Assembly (NCBI GenBank): GCA_046539045.1
Contig: JBKHHU010000197.1
Location: forward strand, 1 to 6,181
DNA: 6,181 nt
Direction of reading: 5' to 3'
From: JBKHHU01 sp046539045
Lineage (GTDB): Bacteria; Planctomycetota; Phycisphaerae; SM23-33
Below the pieces are notes generated by a model. The model saw only the letters and a program-made list of their open reading frames with translations, searched no databases and was not told where the DNA came from. How positions within the stretch are numbered: position 1 is the stretch's first letter; each line of letters opens with the position of its first letter. The position numbers were made by a program, and so were the translations under genes. Of the stretch, positions 1 through 6,102 are shown piece after piece.

Positions 1-1803
1 CGTGCTGCCGAGCCCGCTGCCGGTGATCGTCGCCTTCGGCGGCGTGCCGGAACCGATGTACATCACCACCCACAGGTCGGCTTTTGAACCCTTGACGTCG
101 ATCCGGAGCGGGTCGCCCTTGGCGGTGATGGTCGCGTCGGGGTGACTGAGCACCCAGCCCTTGACGTACGCATCGCCCTTGCCCTTCATCAGGAAGAACG
201 GGCGGCCGGCTTCGCTACCGCTGCTGAGCTTCACTCCGCCATCTTCGCTTTCGTTCCCTAGATTCGCCTGCCACGTAAATGTGCGAGATTCGTCCGCCTT
301 CACGCGATCCAGCGTGGCGAACACGGCAGTGTTCTTCTCCGGGGCGGTGAAATGCACCAGCCCGTGGCGCTCGGCCGACGTGCAGCCGAGCTTGCCGTAA
401 TGCTCCGACCCGTCGACAATCACGTACCCGCCGTTTTCGGTAACGGTGAAGTCCTTGGTCTTCCCGCCCGCGTTGCCGGTGGCCCGCGTGCTGTACTTCC
501 CGTCGATCAGCAGCGTCGAGTACAGTTCCTGGTCGCGTTTCTTACCGGGCCCGCCGATGAACCGCGTGTCGTGAGCGAGAATGTTGATCGCGAAGATCTC
601 CGGCTGATCCCACGCCCGCCGGTGATGCACCGAGTCGGCCATCAGGGACAGCTGGATGTCATTGGCGTCCTTCCAGCGGTTGCGGAAGAAGTAGTATCCG
701 CGTTTGTCGCCGACGGCCTGCGGAAATACGCCGGTCGGGTCCTTGGGCTTGACCTCCACGGGATAGTACAGCAGCGACCAGACCGTCCCTGCCCGGTTGG
801 CATCGAACATCTCTTCGTCGGCGTGCGGGCCCTTGACGCCCATGTGCCGATCATAGAACCAGAGGTAGTACGGCATCTGATCCTCGGCGGGCAGGTTCAG
901 CAGCAGGCTCGCCCAGCCTTCGTCATAGTTGCTCTGGTGCGATACGCCGCTCATCAGGAACTTCCGCGTCGGGTGGTCCATGAAACTGTGAGAGTACATC
1001 GCAAGTCGCCACGACTGCTTTGAGCGGAGCACGCCCAGAACGCCCGCATCGCCCAACTGGGCGGCTGCGTAGGCGGCGGGCATCAGGAACCCACCGGGAT
1101 ACTCGGTATAACCGAGCCCCTCCTGGGTCATGCCGAGGCTGCCGAAGGCGTTGATCGAGTGCATCATCAGATCGTAGCGGATCTTCTTGTAGCGTTTGTC
1201 GTCGGTGTCGGCCCCGGCAGCGAGTCGCAGGACCATTTCCCCACCGCGCATGACCGCAGCCCAGTTGGAGACCATCTTCCCGGACACGTTCGGATGCCGC
1301 GCGCCCGGCCAGGCCTTCAGTGCCTCATCGACCTTCTTCTGAACATACTCCCGCTGCTCATCGGTCCAGGTGTTGTAGCACCAGTCGTAGCTCAGGCCGA
1401 GCCCCAGGCTCATCATGCCCTTGGCCAGCCCGCTTCCGCGAACCGGGGAGACCTTGTGCCCCTTGCCATACACGTACCGCCAGACGTCGCAGGCGAGTGT
1501 CGCGTACTTCTTGCGGTCCTTCTCCGGTCCGATCACGCTCAGCAGCGCCGCCTCGCGAGCGACATACGACGGCCAGTACTTGCTCCCGCCGTACATGTCC
1601 TTTTCGGCGATATGCCCGTCGACGCGGGCCTTCAGCGCCGCATACGCCCGCTGGTGATGCGAGCCTTTCACTTCAATGGCCTTGCGGAGGGACTGAACCT
1701 TCTTTTCGGTCAGGAACAGCCGCGGGTGAGAAACCTCTTCCGCCAGGGAAACCGCGGTGGAGAGCAACACAGCGGACAGCACGGCGATGGGGGCGAGTTT
1801 CAT
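1..1803 (-). CDS. Secreted heparinase II/III-like polysaccharide lyase family protein (partial, 3' end outside window)
   Basis: Reading the minus strand from ATG at 1803-1801 gives 601 codons with no stop to the left edge, so the C-terminus is missing. Residues 1-21 form a signal peptide (MKLAPIAVLS start, hydrophobic core, likely cleavage after VSLA), so the protein is exported. Residues about 25-340 look like the alpha/alpha-toroid of heparinase II/III-like lyases: they open with HPRLFLT (26-32), carry S-N-W (N180) followed by a glycine pair, and contain E228-x-x-G-Y232-x-x-Y235, where the tyrosines are candidate catalytic bases. From about 365 a beta-sandwich follows, starting GYYFFRNRW; H393/H394 and D399-Q lie where the family has its His-rich motif. 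Family members cleave uronate-containing glycans by beta-elimination, but the substrate here is unknown. The His region (HHRRAWDQ) departs from the usual G-H-x-H-x-D, so activity is not assured. The start is supported by GAGGA 10 nt upstream and by the signal peptide. It is divergent from the large lyase-like gene at 2004. Confidence 0.85.
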   Translation of the reverse strand, partial: MKLAPIAVLSAVLLSTAVSLAEEVSHPRLFLTEKKVQSLRKAIEVKGSHHQRAYAALKARVDGHIAEKDMYGGSKYWPSYVAREAALLSVIGPEKDRKKYATLACDVWRYVYGKGHKVSPVRGSGLAKGMMSLGLGLSYDWCYNTWTDEQREYVQKKVDEALKAWPGARHPNVSGKMVSNWAAVMRGGEMVLRLAAGADTDDKRYKKIRYDLMMHSINAFGSLGMTQEGLGYTEYPGGFLMPAAYAAAQLGDAGVLGVLRSKQSWRLAMYSHSFMDHPTRKFLMSGVSHQSNYDEGWASLLLNLPAEDQMPYYLWFYDRHMGVKGPHADEEMFDANRAGTVWSLLYYPVEVKPKDPTGVFPQAVGDKRGYYFFRNRWKDANDIQLSLMADSVHHRRAWDQPEIFAINILAHDTRFIGGPGKKRDQELYSTLLIDGKYSTRATGNAGGKTKDFTVTENGGYVIVDGSEHYGKLGCTSAERHGLVHFTAPEKNTAVFATLDRVKADESRTFTWQANLGNESEDGGVKLSSGSEAGRPFFLMKGKGDAYVKGWVLSHPDATITAKGDPLRIDVKGSKADLWVVMYIGSGTPPKATITGSGLGST

Positions 1804-1813
1804 TTCTGATTCA

Positions 1814-1818
1814 TCCTC
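1814..1818 (-). promoter_or_regulatory. Shine-Dalgarno site of the left (minus-strand) gene
   Basis: On the minus strand the sequence GAGGA lies 10 nt before the ATG at 1803-1801. The spacing is slightly long but usable, and no better start codon lies nearby. An out-of-frame ATG directly abuts the GAGG and would make only a four-codon peptide ending in a TGA that overlaps the real start, so it does not challenge the chosen start. Confidence 0.6.
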
Positions 1819-1866
1819 AAAGAACAGCAACGGACCTGCAGACCCGCAATTCGGGCCTTCCTTGTC

Positions 1867-1872
1867 AGTATA
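1867..1872 (-). promoter_or_regulatory. Possible -10 hexamer for the minus-strand gene
   Basis: The minus strand reads TATACT (five of six matches to TATAAT), about 64 nt upstream of the ATG at 1803. No good -35 is found at 16-18 nt: the hexamer at a 17-nt spacing is AACCGC, while a better TTGCAG is 23 nt away. The call rests on the -10 match and position only. A poor -35 would fit an activator-dependent promoter, but that is inference. Confidence 0.3.
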
Positions 1873-1895
1873 ACCCGCTGCCGGCGCGAGCGGTT
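1872..1895. promoter_or_regulatory. Imperfect inverted repeat beside the possible -10 of the left gene
   Basis: AACCCGCT (1872-1879) and AGCGGTT (1889-1895) are inverted copies apart from one extra C. They are separated by nine bases that include the palindrome GCCGGC (1880-1885). The element shares one base with the TATACT hexamer and fills its -35 region, the place where a regulator of the minus-strand gene could bind. It could equally be chance in GC-rich DNA. Confidence 0.3.
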
Positions 1896-1929
1896 CTGCA
1901 ATTTCACGGTACGCTTTTGCCCGCGGATC

Positions 1930-1946
1930 GTTACGATACTCGTAAC
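1930..1946. promoter_or_regulatory. Perfect 7-3-7 palindrome, candidate operator in the divergent control region
   Basis: GTTACGA (1930-1936) and TCGTAAC (1940-1946) are exact inverted copies around the spacer TAC. This is the strongest symmetric site in the 200-bp gap. Its centre is about 66 bp before the plus-strand start at 2004 and about 135 bp before the minus-strand start. The size and symmetry fit a dimeric transcription factor such as a GntR- or LacI-type sugar regulator, but no such regulator gene is in the window. The site also holds weak -10-like hexamers (TACGAT, GATACT) on the plus strand, so it may overlap the promoter of the large gene. Confidence 0.45.
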
Positions 1947-1950
1947 ATGC

Positions 1951-1964
1951 CGGAGATGTCTCCG
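1951..1964 (+). promoter_or_regulatory. Second inverted repeat in the presumed leader of the large gene
   Basis: CGGAGA (1951-1956) and TCTCCG (1959-1964) are exact inverted copies with a TG spacer. In RNA this would fold as a five-pair stem with an ATGT loop. It lies only four bases after the 7-3-7 palindrome and 39 bases before the start codon, so it may be a second protein-binding half-site pair or a short leader hairpin. The two cannot be told apart from sequence. Confidence 0.3.
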
Positions 1965-1993
1965 CCGCATCGGAATCCGTATCTCTGCAAATC

Positions 1994-1997
1994 GAGG
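1994..1997 (+). promoter_or_regulatory. Shine-Dalgarno site that fixes the start of the large gene
   Basis: GAGG ends six bases before ATG 2004. In-frame ATGs also occur at 1947 and 1956, but neither has a purine-rich site in front, and both would put a polar, arginine- and proline-containing stretch before the signal peptide. The frame stays open to 1320 only because GC-rich DNA antisense to the left gene lacks stops there. Confidence 0.65.
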
Positions 1998-2003
1998 TCA
2001 ACC

Positions 2004-5000
2004 ATGAAACGCTTCCATTGGTGTCTGCCCCTCCTGATCGCCCTTTTACTGACTTGCCCCGCGCCGGCCGACGATGCCCACACATTCGTCATCCGCAACG
2101 AGCTGGGTCTCTCCTGGCCGATGGACCTGACGTACACCGACTTCCCGGCGGGGACGTTCGAGGATGATGCTTCCTACGTCGTCAAGGTCGGCACGCTCAC
2201 CCGCCCGGTTCAGATCGAGACCGTCACCGAGAACGGCAAGAAGATCGACCGGGCCTGGTTCGTCGCGACCATCGCCAAAGGCATGCTGAAAACCGACGGA
2301 AAGAAAGCGTCCAAAGAGGACATGAAGCGGATCCAGGCGAAGATTGTCCGGGGCTCCACCGAGAGCCCGCTGACACTGAAGGAGGAGGGCGACCTGTTGG
2401 TGATCGACAACGGAATCTACCGCTTCCGCGTCCGTAAGTTCACCGGCGGCTTCGACAAGCCGTTGCCCCTCAAGCACGTCTCCCATTGGATCGCCGGGAT
2501 GAAACCCTCGGGCGCGAAGAACTGGGACGGCAAGGCGTGGTTCAGCGGAGAGGCAATGGTCACCGGAGCCCGGACCGAGGTGCTGCAGGCTGGGCCGGCG
2601 TTCATCGACGTGAAGATCACCTATACCTTCGCCGATACCGAAACCGACGAGACGGCTCAGGCCCTGCCCATGACGCTCGGTAAGCAGACGCACAAGTACC
2701 CGCCCAACACGCTGCCGAAAGAAAAGCTGCCACTGGAAAAGAACAGCTACACCGCCGTCGTCCGTTTCATCGCCGACGACCCGTTCATCGACATCAACGA
2801 GCGGTACCGCTTCGCAGGCGACGCTCACCAGACACTCCACTGGGGCAAGCCCGTAGAAAAGAAAGCAGAGAAGGCGCTGCAGGGAATGCCATCGCCGGCA
2901 GGGCACATGCCGGTCGATACCGCCATGTGGGTCCGCTGGTTCGAGTACGATCGCTTCGGCGGGAACACCAGCCTGCGGATCGTCCCTGCCGAAGAGCGGG
3001 AAGCCCAGGCCGGTCGCCCGTTCGCCAACCTCCGGCCGCGATGGCACCAGGGAGGTGCAGGCTCGCAGGACTTCTTCCTCACCAGCGGCGGAACCGGCCC
3101 GAAGACCAATCGCAAAGGCGAGGCCATAGAGAAGGCCGCCGACAACTACTCCCCCGACAACCCCGCCGTGGGCGTTTACGCGACCTTCGCCAGCAAATGG
3201 GTCAACCCCGGCGGGCAGACGCTCCACTGCTACGCCGAGGGGAAAACCCACGGATACGTTGAACTGCCCATGCGAAACGGGACGAACCAACTCCCCTACG
3301 GCCAGCGGAGTTACGCGATCTGCGTCGGCCCGCGTCGCTGGTTCGACAGCACGGGCAAGGCCAACAGCCTCGTCCGTCGCCACACCGACTGGACCCTCCC
3401 GGCCCAGATGAACAAGTACATCCTCCGCTGGGAGCGGGACGAGTCCAAGGCAGGCCCGCACATCCTCGTCACCCGCGAGAAGCTCAACAAACTCCGCAAA
3501 CAGTACGAATCCGAGAAAGACAGCCCCGCCAAGCGGATCATGCGGAACAGGATGGCCGAGCTGACCCGCATGCAGACCCGGAAGAACGATCTGGAGACCA
3601 AGCGGAAAGCCGCCCTGAAGCTGGCCAAGAGCAACGACGCCTCGGAGAAGCAGAAGGCGGCAGCGAAGGAAGAGGCCGACATGCTCAAGAAGCAGATCCG
3701 CCGGATCGAACGCCGGTTGAATTCCGACGATGCCCGCATTCTCAAGCTGATCGTCAGCGGAGAAGGCAAGGCAGGCGGGCTGCCCAAGGCAGATCTGTGG
3801 ATCTGGCGGCGGTACCAGGATGACTTCCTCAACCCGACCGGCAGCCCGACGCGGCGCATCAAGGGCGTCGGCGAAGTCGACCTCTACGCCGGGGGCAAGC
3901 CGCAAGGCGACGCGTGGTTCGCGGCGATGGGTTACATTCACAGCGATCTGGACCAATGGCCGGGATGGCACAACGGATGGAGCCCGGGCAACCCCAACTT
4001 CCACACCGACAAGTACATGGTGGCTGTCTACGTAGCCGCGGCGATGCTGGACCACCCGCACGCGAAGGAATGGCTCGATTTCGGCTACAGCAATTTCCAG
4101 GAGGACCTGGACAAGGTGCTCTTCGCCCCCGACGGGGTCGGCTGGGAGTGCCCCGGATACAGCGGGTACTCGTTCAGCCTGCAGCAGAAGATCGCCAAGA
4201 TCTTCCAGAATGTCGGGTACGGCAACCCGGTCGCGGACAATCCGCTGACGAAGAAGACGGGCATCTGGCACCGCAAGCTGCTCACCCCGATCGATGCACG
4301 GATCGGGTTCCGCCACGAGGCCCCGCACGGCGACACCCACCGCTGGACCAGCGGGATGAAGAGCGGGTTCGGCAAGCTGGCAGCGTTCTACGCGAAGAAG
4401 GACCCCACGTTCGCTTCGGAGATGGCCGGCACGTGGCAGATGCTCAGGGACATGGGCTACTCCGGCGGAGGACTCAAGCAGGCGCTGATCGATATGGATC
4501 CGACAATCCAGCCGATGAGCCCGGAGAAGATGGACTTCTCCAGCGAGCAGTTCTACGGATTCGGCGCGATCCTGCGGAGCGGATACGGGACCGATCGCGA
4601 GACGTTCTGCAGCATCAAGGCGGGCCCCGCCCGCGGGCATTACCACAATGACGAACTGGCGTACCACTACTACGCGGGCAACACGCCGATCTCGCTGGAT
4701 TACAACTGCTCGTATCACCCGCGGGCGGACCACGCGGCGTTGCACAATTCCATGACCTTCGGGAAGGAAGGCCCCGTCAAGCACAACGCCCGCAACGAGC
4801 AGGTCAACGCCCACGAGCAGATCTGGGGCACGGCGCATGTCGGGGCGTTCGGCAGCAGCCCCGCCGGGGATGCCGTGGTCGCAGAGCGGACCGGCGAACA
4901 TCTGAGCATGAGGCCGATCGACCCGCACGATCACGAATTCTCTCGCGGGTATCCGTCCCGGAAGGTCGACCCGATCACGCACCGGCGGTTCCTGGTGATG

Positions 5001-5738
5001 GTCAAGCACCCCGCCGGCAGCAAGCTCAGCGATTACCTCGTCCTGCGGGAGGAGACCACCGGCAGCGAGCCGCAACAGCTGAACGTGCACCTGCTGGCCC
5101 GCGACGCGAAGATCGACGGGAACACCGTGAAGCTGGACGGCCAGCTGGACAAGGACATGATCGTCAAGGTCCTCACGCCGGCAAAGACGCAGATCCAGCA
5201 GCGCAGCTATTACTATGCTGCCGGGCACGGCGGGGGCGGGTTCGCCTACGCGATCAAGCCGGGCGAGACGATGGACCAGTGGACCTCCCGGCTGAGAAAG
5301 ATGATGGCTGACAGCGACGCCGATTGCCTGCCGATCGGTGAAGAGAAGGAGCATGCATCCGACGCCGAATGGGCCAAACGCATCAAGGAGACCGATGGTA
5401 AGGCCCTGATCGTGCCGCCCTTCTGGACCGGACGCTGGACGCCGGGCGAGTACCAGGTCTGGCTGCGGGTGCAGACCGCCCCGGCAGAGCCGATTACCTG
5501 GATGCTGTACCCCTACAAGCGCGGATCGCAGCAGCCGACCATCGAGAAGCTCGCCGGCGGGAAAGGCGTCCGCGTGACGCTCGGTGACCAGAGCGAGGAG
5601 ATCTACCTCGCCACCGACCCGGCCGACAACGCCGGCGGACAGGCCGTCATCAAACGCGACGGCAAGACGCACGTGCTCCTGAACAGCGACACCGTCGGCG
5701 AACTCGGAACGATCCCTCACAAACCGCTGAAGAAGTGA
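2004..5738 (+). CDS. Large secreted multidomain heparinase II/III-like protein
   Basis: The product has 1244 residues, about twice the usual heparinase II/III size. A signal peptide covers residues 1-22 (MKRFHWCLPLL start, cleavage after APA before DD); LLTC at 15-18 is a poor lipobox, so signal peptidase I is favoured. Residues about 25-480 are beta-rich, with repeated GP/NG turns and 'DNGIYRFRV' (135-143). They resemble the RIFT-barrel and beta-sandwich front domains of PcRGLX/YetA-like proteins, which is a tentative match. PHILVT (485-490) opens the lyase module and parallels HPRLFLT of the divergent neighbour. Residues about 505-585 are charged, proline-free and coiled-coil-like. The toroid follows (about 590-840) with N665, E715-x-x-G-Y719-x-x-Y722 and P-H-G-D-T (774-778). 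The beta-sandwich (about 848-1244) has G-H879-Y-H881-N-D883 and H914-N915. These fit beta-elimination of an acidic glycan in the periplasm or outside; the substrate is unknown. The start at 2004 is set by GAGG 6 nt upstream. The stop is TGA. Confidence 0.88.
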   Translation: MKRFHWCLPLLIALLLTCPAPADDAHTFVIRNELGLSWPMDLTYTDFPAGTFEDDASYVVKVGTLTRPVQIETVTENGKKIDRAWFVATIAKGMLKTDGKKASKEDMKRIQAKIVRGSTESPLTLKEEGDLLVIDNGIYRFRVRKFTGGFDKPLPLKHVSHWIAGMKPSGAKNWDGKAWFSGEAMVTGARTEVLQAGPAFIDVKITYTFADTETDETAQALPMTLGKQTHKYPPNTLPKEKLPLEKNSYTAVVRFIADDPFIDINERYRFAGDAHQTLHWGKPVEKKAEKALQGMPSPAGHMPVDTAMWVRWFEYDRFGGNTSLRIVPAEEREAQAGRPFANLRPRWHQGGAGSQDFFLTSGGTGPKTNRKGEAIEKAADNYSPDNPAVGVYATFASKWVNPGGQTLHCYAEGKTHGYVELPMRNGTNQLPYGQRSYAICVGPRRWFDSTGKANSLVRRHTDWTLPAQMNKYILRWERDESKAGPHILVTREKLNKLRKQYESEKDSPAKRIMRNRMAELTRMQTRKNDLETKRKAALKLAKSNDASEKQKAAAKEEADMLKKQIRRIERRLNSDDARILKLIVSGEGKAGGLPKADLWIWRRYQDDFLNPTGSPTRRIKGVGEVDLYAGGKPQGDAWFAAMGYIHSDLDQWPGWHNGWSPGNPNFHTDKYMVAVYVAAAMLDHPHAKEWLDFGYSNFQEDLDKVLFAPDGVGWECPGYSGYSFSLQQKIAKIFQNVGYGNPVADNPLTKKTGIWHRKLLTPIDARIGFRHEAPHGDTHRWTSGMKSGFGKLAAFYAKKDPTFASEMAGTWQMLRDMGYSGGGLKQALIDMDPTIQPMSPEKMDFSSEQFYGFGAILRSGYGTDRETFCSIKAGPARGHYHNDELAYHYYAGNTPISLDYNCSYHPRADHAALHNSMTFGKEGPVKHNARNEQVNAHEQIWGTAHVGAFGSSPAGDAVVAERTGEHLSMRPIDPHDHEFSRGYPSRKVDPITHRRFLVMVKHPAGSKLSDYLVLREETTGSEPQQLNVHLLARDAKIDGNTVKLDGQLDKDMIVKVLTPAKTQIQQRSYYYAAGHGGGGFAYAIKPGETMDQWTSRLRKMMADSDADCLPIGEEKEHASDAEWAKRIKETDGKALIVPPFWTGRWTPGEYQVWLRVQTAPAEPITWMLYPYKRGSQQPTIEKLAGGKGVRVTLGDQSEEIYLATDPADNAGGQAVIKRDGKTHVLLNSDTVGELGTIPHKPLKK
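3456..3780 (+). other. Charged, coiled-coil-like insert region within the large lyase-like protein
   Basis: This part of the gene encodes about residues 485-592. After the PHILVT entry motif comes a run with no proline from 509 to 593. It is dense in Lys, Arg, Glu and Ala, with regularly spaced Leu, Met and Ile (for example ADMLKKQIRRIERRL at 558-572). The simplest reading is a long helical hairpin inserted in the first helices of the toroid. The neighbouring minus-strand lyase passes from its equivalent motif (HPRLFLT) into the toroid without a comparable stretch. Confidence 0.6.
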
Positions 5739-5831
5739 TCAGCACCGGTAAGGTCCGCCGTATGATACATGGTGGGTCCGGAGACTTGGCAGGGATGCAG
5801 GAGATGCAGCGGATCTGTGAGTTGTGCCTGG

Positions 5832-5902
5832 CCACAGAGGACACCGAGAGCACCGAGTTTCTTAAGTCACAAAGGGCTCGAAGACCACAAAGACCATGAA
5901 GG
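5832..5902 (+). repeat. Left arm of a composite inverted repeat built from degenerate 9-mers
   Basis: Two modules sit head to tail. Module A (5832-5857) is CCACAGAGG-like, repeating as CACAGAGGA, CACCGAGAG, CACCGAG. Module B (5858-5902) opens TTTCTTAAGT and repeats as CACAAAGGG, CTCGAAGAC, CACAAAGAC, CATGAAGG. The period is 9 bp with a consensus near CACRAAGRC. Both modules recur in reverse orientation at 5981-6065, so the arms could pair. I recall similar sequences as dispersed intergenic repeats in planctomycete and other environmental genomes; their function is unknown to me. Confidence 0.7.
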
Positions 5903-5927
5903 TTTCTTGCTGTCATCCGCTTGGGTG

Positions 5928-5955
5928 AAGGCAGCGCCGGGCAAAAAGCCGCCTT
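5928..5955. other. Small hairpin in the spacer between the inverted repeat arms
   Basis: AAGGCAGC (5928-5935) can pair with GCCGCCTT (5948-5955), giving seven Watson-Crick pairs and one possible A-C mismatch position, around a 12-base loop that includes GCAAAAA. No T-run follows on the plus strand. It may be the apex of the larger structure formed by the two arms or may be incidental. Confidence 0.25.
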
Positions 5956-5980
5956 AGGGTAAACCACAAAACTCAGGCTG

Positions 5981-6065
5981 TTCTTCGCGATCTTCGTGGC
6001 CTTGGCGGTCTTCGTGATTAAGAAGGAAGCGTGGAAAGACTCTGTGAACTCTGTGACCTCCGTGG
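5981..6065 (-). repeat. Right arm of the composite inverted repeat (modules B' and A')
   Basis: Read on the minus strand, 6065-6040 is module A' (CACGGAGGT, CACAGAGTT, CACAGAG), identical to module A at 20 of 26 positions. Then 6025-5981 is module B' (CTTCTTAATC, then CACGAAGAC, CGCCAAGGC, CACGAAGAT, CGCGAAGAA), matching module B including the TTCTTAA lead-in. The order A-B spacer B'-A' makes an imperfect inverted repeat with a spacer of about 78 bases (5903-5980). Confidence 0.7.
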
Positions 6066-6071
6066 TTGCTT

Positions 6072-6102
6072 AACCACAGATCAGCGCAGATGAACGCAGA
6101 TT
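6072..6102 (+). repeat. 10-bp-period repeat module (CAGAT-NNNNN)
   Basis: The pentamer CAGAT recurs at 6077, 6087 and 6097, exactly 10 bp apart, with intervening CAGCG and GAACG, preceded by AACCA. The period and consensus differ from the 9-mer arms just upstream, so this is a distinct module, although it starts with the same ACCACAGA motif. I recall the type (CAGATGAACG) being often found next to the 9-mer type in intergenic DNA of related genomes. Confidence 0.6.

Noticed and set aside
352..1809. Plus-strand ORFs of about 220 residues across the left gene
   Set aside because: They are shadows of the minus-strand lyase, whose reading frame is open throughout and carries family motifs.
1800..1814. 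Four-codon leader ORF overlapping the left gene start (minus strand)
   Set aside because: Its ATG directly abuts the GAGG, leaving no room for initiation; the overlap is most likely chance.
1320..2003. In-frame upstream extension of the large gene by 228 codons
   Set aside because: It is antisense to the left lyase gene, has a low-complexity Arg/Ser/Pro-rich translation, and would bury a clear signal peptide. GAGG sits six bases before ATG 2004.
2046..5720. 1224-residue ORF on the minus strand
   Set aside because: It mirrors the sense codons exactly; its translation shows no recognisable domains, while the sense strand has a full signal peptide and lyase motifs.
5761..5766. TATGAT as a -10 box for a transcript through the repeats
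   Set aside because: No -35 at suitable spacing; the match alone is too weak.
5755..5775. Hairpin after the large gene as a rho-independent terminator
   Set aside because: The stem is short, includes a G-T wobble and a bulge, and no T-run follows.
5650..5967. Minus-strand ORF of 105 residues and plus-strand ORF of 62 residues downstream of the large gene
   Set aside because: Both read through the 9-bp-period repeats, giving LCGLRALCDLRN- or HKDHEGF-like low-complexity peptides, with no ribosome binding site.
5832..6102. CRISPR array
   Set aside because: The repeats are degenerate 9- and 10-bp units without unique spacers of constant length, and no cas genes are present.
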